Assembly: GCA_002429375.1 (NCBI GenBank)
Contig: DIZP01000050.1
Coordinates: forward strand, 1-7,173
DNA: 7,173 bases
Direction: 5' to 3'
From: a bacterium UBA6025
GTDB taxonomy: Bacteria; Patescibacteriota; Saccharimonadia; Saccharimonadales; Saccharimonadaceae
Shown: in pieces, positions 1 through 5,348 of the stretch
Numbering within the stretch: position 1 is the first letter of the stretch
Layout: the number at the start of each line of letters is the position of its first letter
Position numbers and translations under genes: made by a program
Notes under the pieces: generated by a model
The model's database searches: none
What the model was told of the DNA's origin: nothing
The model's input: the letters and a program-made list of their open reading frames with translations, nothing else

Positions 1-23
1 GCGGCGATGTGTATAAGAGACAG
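1..23. other. Residual Tn5/Nextera adapter (mosaic end)
   Basis: Bases 6-23 read GATGTGTATAAGAGACAG, which is 18 of the 19 bases of the Tn5 mosaic end used in Nextera transposase libraries; only the first A is replaced (C at 5). Bases 1-5 do not clearly match the outer adapter and may be error. The sequence ends exactly where an open coding frame (the HAD gene on the minus strand) begins, so this is untrimmed library adapter at a contig end and not a genomic transposon end. Confidence 0.93.
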
Positions 24-88
24 TCCCGGTACAGGCCCGATCGAAAAATTGTTCCATCGATATCAAACACGGCAAACTTTTTGCTCAT
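24..88 (-). CDS. HAD-superfamily phosphatase, 5' fragment only
   Basis: Reading the minus strand from the ATG at 88-86 gives about 21 residues, beginning MSKKFAVFDIDGT. The hydrophobic strand followed by DIDGT is HAD motif I: D9 would be the nucleophile and D11 the general acid/base. Members of this superfamily dephosphorylate small phosphorylated metabolites; the substrate cannot be told from this fragment. The start lies one base after the TAG stop of the AP endonuclease gene. An AGAGGT Shine-Dalgarno (minus strand, 97-102) stands 8 nt before the ATG, so the gene is probably co-transcribed and translationally coupled with the endonuclease gene. The rest is lost because the contig runs into adapter sequence at base 23. 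Family assignment is fairly sure; the subfamily is unknown. Confidence 0.8.
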
Positions 89-89
89 A

Positions 90-887
90 CTAGCGTACCT
101 CTATGCTGACTGGACAGTGATCTGAACCCAGGATATCTGGGTGAATGTCTGCCTCGATAATCTGGTCGGCTATCGATTGACTGGCCAACCAGTAATCAAT
201 CCGCCAACCGACGTTGCGGGCGCGGGCGTTGGCCCAGTGCGTCCACCAGGTATAAGCGTCGGTTCGTTCAGGGTATTTGGCGCGGAAGGTATCCATCAGT
301 CCAGCCGTTTCGAAAGCGTCGAAGCCTTCGCGCTCTTCGTTTGTGAAGCCGTGTTTGCCAACGTTTGCTTTGGGGTTAGCTAGGTCGATGTCGTTATGAG
401 CGACGTTAAAGTCACCACACACCAGCACGGGCTTGGTCTTTTCGAGTTCCTTGAGGTGCTCCAAAAAGGCTGGATCCCATTGTTTGTGGCGCAGCTCAAG
501 TCGCGACAGGTCGCCTTTGGAGTTAGGTGTATAGACAGTGACAACCCAGAATTTCTCGAACTCGGCCGACAAGACTCGTCCTTCTTTGGTGGGATCGCCA
601 TAACTATCACCTGCCAGATGGTACTTTTCGGCAATGGCATCGGTGAAGCCATTAACGACACTGCGTGGTTTTATCTTGGTGAAAATTGCCGTGCCGCTGT
701 AGCCGGCTTTGTCGGCGCTATTCCAGTACTCGTGGTAGTCGGGCAAGTCAATTACGGCTTGACCCTCTTTAGCCTTGGTTTCTTGCAGACAGAGAATGTC
801 TGGTTGCTCGCTGGCTATAAACGCCTGAAAAGCGCCCTTGTTGATGACGGCGCGGATACCATTGACGTTCCAGGAGTAAAGCTTCAT
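90..887 (-). CDS. xth: Exodeoxyribonuclease III / AP endonuclease (xth family)
   Basis: A 265-residue protein of the exonuclease III/APE1 family (endonuclease/exonuclease/phosphatase fold), which cleaves DNA at abasic sites in base-excision repair and may have 3'-5' exonuclease and 3'-phosphatase activity. The length is typical and every catalytic motif is present: WNVNG at 6-10, LQETK with metal-binding E36, VYTPNS with Y119, GDFNVAH with D159 and N161, WRIDYW with D231, and GSDHCP with D256 and catalytic H257. The protein is cytosolic with no signal peptide. The ATG at 887-885 starts exactly at the conserved MKLYSWNVNG. A perfect TATAAT (minus strand, 894-899) sits 6 nt before it with no Shine-Dalgarno, predicting a leaderless mRNA. 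The HAD gene follows after one base, apparently in the same operon. Confidence 0.97.
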   Translation of the reverse strand: MKLYSWNVNGIRAVINKGAFQAFIASEQPDILCLQETKAKEGQAVIDLPDYHEYWNSADKAGYSGTAIFTKIKPRSVVNGFTDAIAEKYHLAGDSYGDPTKEGRVLSAEFEKFWVVTVYTPNSKGDLSRLELRHKQWDPAFLEHLKELEKTKPVLVCGDFNVAHNDIDLANPKANVGKHGFTNEEREGFDAFETAGLMDTFRAKYPERTDAYTWWTHWANARARNVGWRIDYWLASQSIADQIIEADIHPDILGSDHCPVSIEVR

Positions 888-893
888 GTGTTT

Positions 894-899
894 ATTATA
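894..899 (-). promoter_or_regulatory. -10 element of xth, leaderless type
   Basis: TATAAT on the minus strand, a 6/6 match to the sigma70-type -10 consensus. Exactly 6 nt separate it from the xth ATG, so the usual start point coincides with the A of the start codon. No good -35 hexamer is seen at 16-18 bp spacing (TGGCAG at 17 bp is poor). No Shine-Dalgarno lies between it and the ATG. Confidence 0.7.
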
Positions 900-910
900 C
901 CTTTACGTTG

Positions 911-926
911 CGGGTCCTGCCACCCG
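911..926. other. Small inverted repeat in the xth-smpB gap
   Basis: CGGGT at 911-915 and ACCCG at 922-926 can pair with a 6-nt loop. It lies just upstream of the xth -10 on the minus strand, in the 114-bp gap between smpB and xth. The stem is short and there is no U tract on either side, so I assign no function. It might be a weak operator or chance. Confidence 0.2.
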
Positions 927-968
927 GTTTACCCCTAAAAATTTTTATTGATTACACTAAAACAATTT

Positions 969-981
969 TGGGGTGGCCCCA
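969..981 (-). terminator. Possible weak terminator hairpin after smpB
   Basis: On the minus strand, downstream of the smpB stop codon, TGGGG and CCCCA form a 5-bp GC-rich stem with a 3-nt loop (alternative pairing GGTGG/CCACC). What follows is AAATTGTTTT and not a clean run of T, so it is at best a weak intrinsic terminator. It is the only hairpin near the end of smpB. The remainder of the 888-1001 gap is AT-rich, including AAAAATTTTT at 937-946, and holds no ORF. Confidence 0.25.
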
Positions 982-1001
982 CCGAGTGTCACCCGTGGCG
1001 G

Positions 1002-1478
1002 TTAGCTATTTTTGATGGCGCGCTGTGATTCACGTTCTTGGTCGCGTCGCTTCAGCGTTTCGCGTTTGTCGTAGTTCTTTTTACCCTTACCGAGGGCGAT
1101 GACGACTTTGACATAACGCCCAGCGGTCAGAAGTTTTAGAGGTACGATACTCATGCCCGATTGTTTACGGGCGGCCAGGTCGTCGATTTGCTTGCGTTTG
1201 GCGAGAAGTTTGCGCGGTGAGGTGTCGATACTGCGTGCCCCGACTTTGCCCCGTTCGTTTAATTTGAGGCTAAAACTGGCATTATTGAGCCACAGCTCAC
1301 CGTTTCGTATCGTCACGAACGACCCTTTAAGTTGGATATGTCCATCGCGGGCTGCCCGGGTTTCAGGTCCGGTGAGTGCAATACCAACCACTAAGTCCTC
1401 GTCCAAAGCGTAGTCAAACGAAGCCCGTCGGTTGACGATGGCCTTGGGTTTGGAACTGACTTTCTTCTTTTGTGCCAT
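1002..1478 (-). CDS. smpB: SsrA-binding protein SmpB
   Basis: A 158-residue SmpB, the small basic protein that binds tmRNA (ssrA) and delivers it to stalled ribosomes in trans-translation. The N-terminal NRRASFDYAL (17-26), the TGPETRAARDG segment (37-47), the GSFVTIRNGELWLNNA block (52-67) and the C-terminal GKKNYDKRETLKRRD (132-146) follow the family pattern in order; RKLLAKRKQIDDLA (89-102) and IVPLKL (111-116) complete the barrel. The very basic C-terminal tail is the part that enters the decoding centre. Length is normal. I chose the ATG at 1478-1476 because MAQKKK begins a typical SmpB, whereas the 12-residue upstream extension would begin at a TTG and run through the -10 element. No ssrA gene was recognised in the window. 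The gene is divergent from a membrane-protein gene. Confidence 0.96.
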   Translation of the reverse strand: MAQKKKVSSKPKAIVNRRASFDYALDEDLVVGIALTGPETRAARDGHIQLKGSFVTIRNGELWLNNASFSLKLNERGKVGARSIDTSPRKLLAKRKQIDDLAARKQSGMSIVPLKLLTAGRYVKVVIALGKGKKNYDKRETLKRRDQERESQRAIKNS

Positions 1479-1487
1479 GATAGAGCT

Positions 1488-1496
1488 ATTGTAACA
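1488..1496 (-). promoter_or_regulatory. Extended -10 of smpB
   Basis: TGTTACAAT on the minus strand: a TACAAT hexamer (1488-1493) with an upstream TGn extension. Nine nt separate it from the chosen ATG, so the predicted leader is about 3 nt and contains no Shine-Dalgarno. A TTGTCA (minus strand, 1509-1514) could act as a -35 at a short 15-bp spacing; it is the same DNA as the plus-strand TTGACA. Confidence 0.6.
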
Positions 1497-1507
1497 GATT
1501 AGTTGTA

Positions 1508-1537
1508 TTGACAAAAGTGGACTTCATATGGCATAAT
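1508..1537 (+). promoter_or_regulatory. Promoter of the membrane-protein gene (-35/-10)
   Basis: TTGACA (1508-1513, perfect -35) and CATAAT (1532-1537, 5/6) are 18 bp apart, with a TGG extension at 1529-1531 in front of the -10. Transcription would start near 1544, giving an untranslated leader of about 65 nt. This makes it the one clearly conventional, leadered promoter in the window. Confidence 0.6.
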
Positions 1538-1551
1538 ATGCATCGATACGA

Positions 1552-1565
1552 CGCTCGACCGAGCG
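1552..1565 (+). other. Short hairpin in the 5' leader
   Basis: CGCTC (1552-1556) and GAGCG (1561-1565) can form a 5-bp stem with a GACC tetraloop, near the 5' end of the predicted leader of the membrane-protein mRNA. It might stabilise the RNA. There is no U tract after it and no recognisable riboswitch, so the role is unknown. Confidence 0.25.
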
Positions 1566-1610
1566 CTCGTTTATCCGTTCTTTCATCCTACAAGAAGATT
1601 GGGGCCTGTC

Positions 1611-2246
1611 GTGAGTAGCTTGCTGCTGTCTGAGATTGGCACGATGCTGTCCAGCTGGTCATTCTGGCTGGTCTTCGCGACAGCCAGCTTTACTGCCTAC
1701 GGTATGTATATCGTCGCCTACTTGTTTGAGTCGCGCCTTCCGGGTCGTGGCCCAAATGATGTACCTGTTTGGTACCAGCAATCCAGGGCGTTTATGCCCG
1801 GCGACTTCGGACTGGCTCTATTGGTGGCCGTCGGCGTGTATTATCGCGGCGATGTCACGGTGGGTTGGGCTGAATCGGCTTGGTTTAAGGTGTTGTCGAT
1901 TGCGGTGGGAATAGTGACGTTTCTGGCGTCACGTAAGTTCCTGTACACTCCGCGCGACTACCCACCCGAAGCTTGGCGTTCGCCGAGCAAGCGATATCAC
2001 GACATTGTGATGTTCTTTGCCTTTTGCACGGTGGCGGTGTACGTTTGTCTCCCGGCGTATTTCATGACGTCGTGGACCGAAACCGTGCTTTCTAAACTGT
2101 TGGGTCTGTTTGGCCTGGCGGTGTGGATTGTCGGCAATGTCTGCGACTTCAAGAACGACGAGGTTCCGAATGCTCGGCAACACCCGAGCGTCTACGAACC
2201 AATCTGGCTCAAATGGCGACGTTCATTGGTCGCCAAACAAGGATGA
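1611..2246 (+). CDS. Multi-pass membrane protein of unknown function
   Basis: I do not recognise the family. From the GTG at 1611 the protein has 211 residues and about five hydrophobic segments, near 17-39, 66-78, 91-107, 132-151 and 159-178, with polar loops between them and a basic C-terminal end (LKWRRSLVAK). There is no catalytic motif, Cys pair or obvious signal peptide. A loop at about 111-128 (LYTPRDYPPEAWRSPSKR) is rich in Pro, Arg and aromatics, and a charged stretch follows the last helix (CDFKNDEVPNARQH). The start is uncertain: TTG at 1599, GTG at 1611 (GGGG 6 nt upstream) and ATG at 1644 are all in frame, and none has a strong Shine-Dalgarno. The gene is transcribed from its own TTGACA promoter, divergent from smpB, and is followed by pyrH about 100 bp later. 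Confidence 0.75.
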   Translation: MSSLLLSEIGTMLSSWSFWLVFATASFTAYGMYIVAYLFESRLPGRGPNDVPVWYQQSRAFMPGDFGLALLVAVGVYYRGDVTVGWAESAWFKVLSIAVGIVTFLASRKFLYTPRDYPPEAWRSPSKRYHDIVMFFAFCTVAVYVCLPAYFMTSWTETVLSKLLGLFGLAVWIVGNVCDFKNDEVPNARQHPSVYEPIWLKWRRSLVAKQG

Positions 2247-2335
2247 AAGGACATACCGCTTTAGTAAACTGTGCACTTAAAATGCGTAGTTGAACGAGCG
2301 GTTCTTCCATATGGAGAGTCTTGCGGATTGTCTTG

Positions 2336-2341
2336 TATACT
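2336..2341 (+). promoter_or_regulatory. -10 element of pyrH, leaderless type
   Basis: TATACT (5/6 match) ends 6 nt before the pyrH ATG at 2348, so the predicted start point is the A of the start codon. The GAAGGA that fills this 6-nt gap looks like a Shine-Dalgarno but touches the ATG, too close to pair with 16S rRNA in the normal way. No -35 is visible at 16-18 bp. The rest of the 2247-2335 gap holds nothing I can assign. Confidence 0.6.
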
Positions 2342-2347
2342 GAAGGA

Positions 2348-3052
2348 ATGTATAAACGTATTCTATTGAAATTATCGGGCGAACAACTACAGGGTAAATA
2401 TGATGGCGGCTTCGATGCCGAACGGGCGCAATGGATTGCCAGCGAAATCAAAAAAGTAACCGACAAAAATATTGAAGTCGTCGTGATGATTGGTGGTGGT
2501 AACTACGCCCGGGGAGCACAGCTGGCGCACGGCGGTGTCCAGCGCGTGACGGCCGATAACATCGGTATGTTAGCTACTCTGATGAACGGGTTGGCTCTCG
2601 TTGACGTGTTTAATGCCAGCAACCTTCCCTCTCGCATCTTGACGAACATTAAGTCTGATCAAATCGCCGACCAATTTACGCACCGCAGGGCCTTATCCCA
2701 CCTGGCTAAAGATCGGGTCGTCGTCGTGTCTGGCGGCATCGGTCGACCCTACCTAACGACTGATACCGCCGCGGTCAGTTTGGCGCTCGAACTAGAATGT
2801 GACGTGATTCTAAAAGCCACTAAAGTTGATGGCGTGTATGACAGCGACCCGCACGAAAACATCGGCGCTCAGAAGTTTGACCATCTCTCGCTGAAAGACG
2901 CGGTTGAACAGCCAGACATACGTGTGATGGATAAAGCGGCTATTGCCCTCGCCTACGATCATAACCAGTCAATTATCGTGTTTGAGTTGTTGCAAGACGG
3001 CAATATCGCCCGAGCTGCCCAGGGAGAAAAAGTCGGCACGACGATTTCTTAG
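2348..3052 (+). CDS. pyrH: Uridylate kinase (UMP kinase)
   Basis: A 234-residue bacterial UMP kinase of the amino-acid kinase fold, which converts UMP to UDP with ATP in pyrimidine nucleotide metabolism and normally works as a cytosolic hexamer. Family motifs are all present: YKRILLKLSGEQLQG (2-16, phosphate binding), VVVMIGGGNYARG (44-56), ADNIGMLATLMNGLAL (69-84, with D70 near the UMP site), TTDTAAVSLALE (137-148), ILKATKVDGVYDSDP (154-168, nucleotide binding) and IRVMDKAAIALA near the C-terminus. Length is normal. The ATG at 2348 begins the conserved MYKRILLKLSG; the upstream in-frame TTG at 2321 would overlap the -10. In many bacteria pyrH lies between tsf and frr, but neither is here: it stands alone and ends 14 bp before a convergent glycosyltransferase. 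Confidence 0.97.
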   Translation: MYKRILLKLSGEQLQGKYDGGFDAERAQWIASEIKKVTDKNIEVVVMIGGGNYARGAQLAHGGVQRVTADNIGMLATLMNGLALVDVFNASNLPSRILTNIKSDQIADQFTHRRALSHLAKDRVVVVSGGIGRPYLTTDTAAVSLALELECDVILKATKVDGVYDSDPHENIGAQKFDHLSLKDAVEQPDIRVMDKAAIALAYDHNQSIIVFELLQDGNIARAAQGEKVGTTIS

Positions 3053-3066
3053 CTTGATGCCGTCTG

Positions 3067-4143
3067 TCAGGTGATAAGTTTTTCGGCGCCACGGAGGAGT
3101 ATGCTGGCTGATTTGTTCCAATTGAAGTGGTCAATGTGTCTCTTGCCGCTTGAGGCAATTTGTTCTCTTAATTTCAAATTATCGAGCTGTAGTACTTTGT
3201 CGGCAAAAGCCACTGGGTTTTCGGCTGGGAAATAAAGCGCCCCCTCCCCCGCAACCTCGTGAAAAATTGCCAGGTCACTGACGACCGCTGGCACACCGAG
3301 CTTCAGAGCCTCGGCAAGCGGCAATCCATAGCCTTCGTCGCGGCTGGCGCTGACCATGACGGCATTATCGGCCAGCAGTTGAGCGTATTGTTCGTCCGTA
3401 ACACCACCGTGAAAAATAATTTTTGCTTTTTTGGGCGCCGCTGTGAGTAGCTCGGCTTTCCGTTTTGCGGTAATGCGGCTGAGTAAATGGAGCGTATAAC
3501 CTGGCAAAAATTCCATACCCGCTATCAGTGTCTCGACGTTTTTATAACGCATATACGAACCCATATAAATTAGGTTTTTAGGGGTTGTTGCGAGGCTGAC
3601 TGGTCGACGTAAATACTGGCCCAAATCTTGAGCGGCGTTCGGCACGACGAAAACCTCACGTTTGGTGAGCGAGGCTTTCAATATATCATCTCTGCTGGTC
3701 TGGCTGACAGTGGCGATAGCATCGGCGCTGTTTAGCGTTAAGCGCTGAGGTAAATAGCTCGCGTGGTACAGCCGCCAGCCGAGGCCGATGGCTCGGCTCA
3801 GTTGGTGCGGCGGTGTGCGGTGGCGATAATAAATCATGTCGTGGAGCGTAAGTATCAACTTGAATTGGCGGCCGAACGACCCCATCGTTTGCATCGGGCT
3901 GAACACGACATCGGGATGGTACTTGTTTAAGATAAGCGCTGTCAACGGTTCTTTGGGCGAAGTCGGGACATGGATAAGGATGTAGTGGGAGTTTTTTGGC
4001 AATAATTTAATCTGGGCTTTGGTACAAATAAGGAAAGTGACGGGTGTCAGCTCGGCGAGCGCGGCTCCTAGCTCGGCGCTGTAGCGACTAATGCCGTCGT
4101 GAAAATCGGTCCTGATGTAGCGGGCGTCAAAAAATAGCTTCAT
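3067..4143 (-). CDS. GT4-family glycosyltransferase (mannosyltransferase-like)
   Basis: A 358-residue GT-B fold enzyme with a C-terminal Glycos_transf_1 (GT4) domain, expected to move a sugar from a nucleotide sugar to a glycan or lipid acceptor at the cytosolic membrane face. Visible features: FDARYIRTDFHDGISRY (5-21), the acceptor-side loop typical of WbaZ/Mtf-like mannosyltransferases; LHD at 100-102; IYMGSYMRYKN (192-202) with donor-binding K201; and EGYGLPLAE (270-278), the EX7E motif for the donor. There is no signal peptide or transmembrane segment. I chose the ATG at 4143 because MKLFFDARY is a typical family start; the in-frame ATG at 4164 lies in the -10 region. The gene is convergent with pyrH and divergent from a second GT4 gene. 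The sugar and acceptor cannot be read from sequence; mannosyl transfer is inferred from resemblance. Confidence 0.9.
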   Translation of the reverse strand: MKLFFDARYIRTDFHDGISRYSAELGAALAELTPVTFLICTKAQIKLLPKNSHYILIHVPTSPKEPLTALILNKYHPDVVFSPMQTMGSFGRQFKLILTLHDMIYYRHRTPPHQLSRAIGLGWRLYHASYLPQRLTLNSADAIATVSQTSRDDILKASLTKREVFVVPNAAQDLGQYLRRPVSLATTPKNLIYMGSYMRYKNVETLIAGMEFLPGYTLHLLSRITAKRKAELLTAAPKKAKIIFHGGVTDEQYAQLLADNAVMVSASRDEGYGLPLAEALKLGVPAVVSDLAIFHEVAGEGALYFPAENPVAFADKVLQLDNLKLREQIASSGKRHIDHFNWNKSASILLRGAEKLIT

Positions 4144-4154
4144 ACCTATGGCCA

Positions 4155-4163
4155 ATTTTAGCA
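4155..4163 (-). promoter_or_regulatory. Extended -10 of the minus-strand glycosyltransferase
   Basis: TGCTAAAAT on the minus strand: TAAAAT hexamer (4155-4160) with a TGn extension. It ends 11 nt before the ATG at 4143, for a predicted leader of about 5 nt. It abuts the plus-strand extended -10 with no base between them. No -35 was seen. Confidence 0.55.
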
Positions 4164-4172
4164 TGGTATAAT
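4164..4172 (+). promoter_or_regulatory. Extended -10 of the plus-strand glycosyltransferase
   Basis: TGGTATAAT: perfect TATAAT (4167-4172) with a TGn extension, ending 9 nt before the ATG at 4182. The predicted leader is about 3 nt with no Shine-Dalgarno. No -35 hexamer is visible, which fits an extended -10 promoter. Confidence 0.7.
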
Positions 4173-4181
4173 AAACGACAT

Positions 4182-5348
4182 ATGAAAATCTTGATTGCGT
4201 CGGACCTGCATTGGCCGACCATTAACGGCGTCTCGACCTTTACTCGGAACCTAGCCCAAGGTTTGGCTTCTCATGGCCATGAAGTGATTGTGATTGCACC
4301 GAGCCAAACGGGCAGACGCTACAAAGAAGTGGATGGTAACTACGCGGTCTACCGCACGGCGGCGGTCCCCTTTCCGTTTTATCAGAATTTTCGTATTTCA
4401 TTGACTCCACAACGGGAAGTAAAAAAAATTATTCAGGAATTTGATCCAGATGTTATTCATATCCAGATGTTGATGAATATTGGCCAGGCAGTCATGAAAT
4501 ACGGTAATAAATTTGGCATTCCGATCGTCAGCACAAATCATGCCATGCCCGAAAATCTGATGGATAATCTGAGACTGCTCGCCCCTGTGGCCCGTCCGAT
4601 TAACTATATGCTTAAAGGCTATTATGCTCGGTTTCACTCAAAAGCCGATTTTGTGACGTTGCCGACACAGTCAGCGATTGATATGTTTTATGACAAGGAT
4701 AAGGTCAATATGCCCATCGCCGCGGTTTCGAACGGGATTGATTTATGCCGATATAAGGCTGGGACGCCCAGCCCGGAACTGCTGGAGCGATTTGCGATTC
4801 CGACCGACCGACCGATCATCACCTACATTGGACGGGTCGACGCCGAAAAGCATTTGTTTGTTCTGCTGCGGGCTTTCAAGCGGATTCTGGCTCGTAAAGA
4901 TGCGCATTTGTTGATTGTCGGCGACGGGACTGATGCCGCCAATCTTAAGGTTTTGACACAAGAATTGGGACTTCTCGGCCACGTTACCTTCACTGGTCGC
5001 GTTAACGATGACGACCTAGTAGCGCTCCATCAAGTCGGGACGGTTTATTGCATGCCCTCCCCCGCCGAGTTGCAAAGTATCGCCACGCTCGAAGCGATGG
5101 CGAGCGGCCAACCAATCGTGGCGGTAGATGCCGGTGCGCTCAGCGAGTTGTGCCAAGATGGCCTCAATGGATTTTTGTGTCAGAAAGATAACGACGAAGA
5201 AATTGCCACCGGACTACTCAAAATTATTTCGAACAAGAAGCTGCGCGCGAGCATGAGTGTCGAGAGTCTTGCCATTGCCAAGACGCATGATTTGCAAGAG
5301 ACGTTGGCACGATTTGAAGCCATTTATACCGAACTTATTAACGGATAA
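4182..5348 (+). CDS. GT4-family glycosyltransferase (glycolipid-synthase-like)
   Basis: A 388-residue GT-B enzyme of family GT4. The N-terminal SDLHWPTINGVSTFTRNLA (7-25) is the glycine loop and acceptor-domain start typical of PimB-like mannosyltransferases and of glucosyl-diacylglycerol synthases. The donor domain shows IGRVDAEKH (216-224, with R218 and K223 for the diphosphate), LLIVGDGT (243-250) and ELQSIATLE (296-304), the EX7E motif. STNH at 117-120 carries the conserved His of the N-domain. There is no signal peptide; these enzymes act at the inner membrane face. A role in membrane glycolipid or surface glycan synthesis is inferred, and the acceptor is unknown. The gene diverges from the other GT4 gene across 38 bp, which suggests joint use. 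Its 3' end overlaps the convergent hydrolase gene by 11 bp. Confidence 0.92.
   Translation: MKILIASDLHWPTINGVSTFTRNLAQGLASHGHEVIVIAPSQTGRRYKEVDGNYAVYRTAAVPFPFYQNFRISLTPQREVKKIIQEFDPDVIHIQMLMNIGQAVMKYGNKFGIPIVSTNHAMPENLMDNLRLLAPVARPINYMLKGYYARFHSKADFVTLPTQSAIDMFYDKDKVNMPIAAVSNGIDLCRYKAGTPSPELLERFAIPTDRPIITYIGRVDAEKHLFVLLRAFKRILARKDAHLLIVGDGTDAANLKVLTQELGLLGHVTFTGRVNDDDLVALHQVGTVYCMPSPAELQSIATLEAMASGQPIVAVDAGALSELCQDGLNGFLCQKDNDEEIATGLLKIISNKKLRASMSVESLAIAKTHDLQETLARFEAIYTELING

Noticed and set aside
1..23. A genomic Tn5/IS50-like transposon end
   Set aside because: Only the synthetic mosaic-end sequence is present, at the very edge of the contig, with no transposase or target duplication; adapter is the simpler reading.
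396..938. A 180-codon open frame on the plus strand opposite xth
   Set aside because: It is antisense to a gene with all exonuclease III motifs intact, and its protein has no recognisable features; it is a shadow of the real frame.
1538..1618. A 26-codon plus-strand ORF (ATG 1538, TAG 1616) in the leader of the membrane-protein gene, overlapping its GTG start
   Set aside because: The ATG directly follows the -10 element and would lie upstream of the predicted transcript start; there is no Shine-Dalgarno and no attenuator-like codon run.
2243..2293. A 16-codon ORF starting in an ATGA overlap with the stop of the membrane-protein gene
   Set aside because: It is too short, resembles nothing, and has no properly spaced ribosome binding site; the overlap may be chance.
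2247..2347. A possible small RNA or tRNA in the gap before pyrH (GAAC/GTTC pairing at about 2292-2304)
   Set aside because: The stem is only 4 bp; there is no cloverleaf, no T-loop consensus and no separate promoter or terminator.
3020..3085. A bidirectional terminator between pyrH and the convergent glycosyltransferase gene
   Set aside because: Only a 5-bp CGGCA/TGCCG pair with a long loop was found, with no hairpin directly followed by a T run on either strand.
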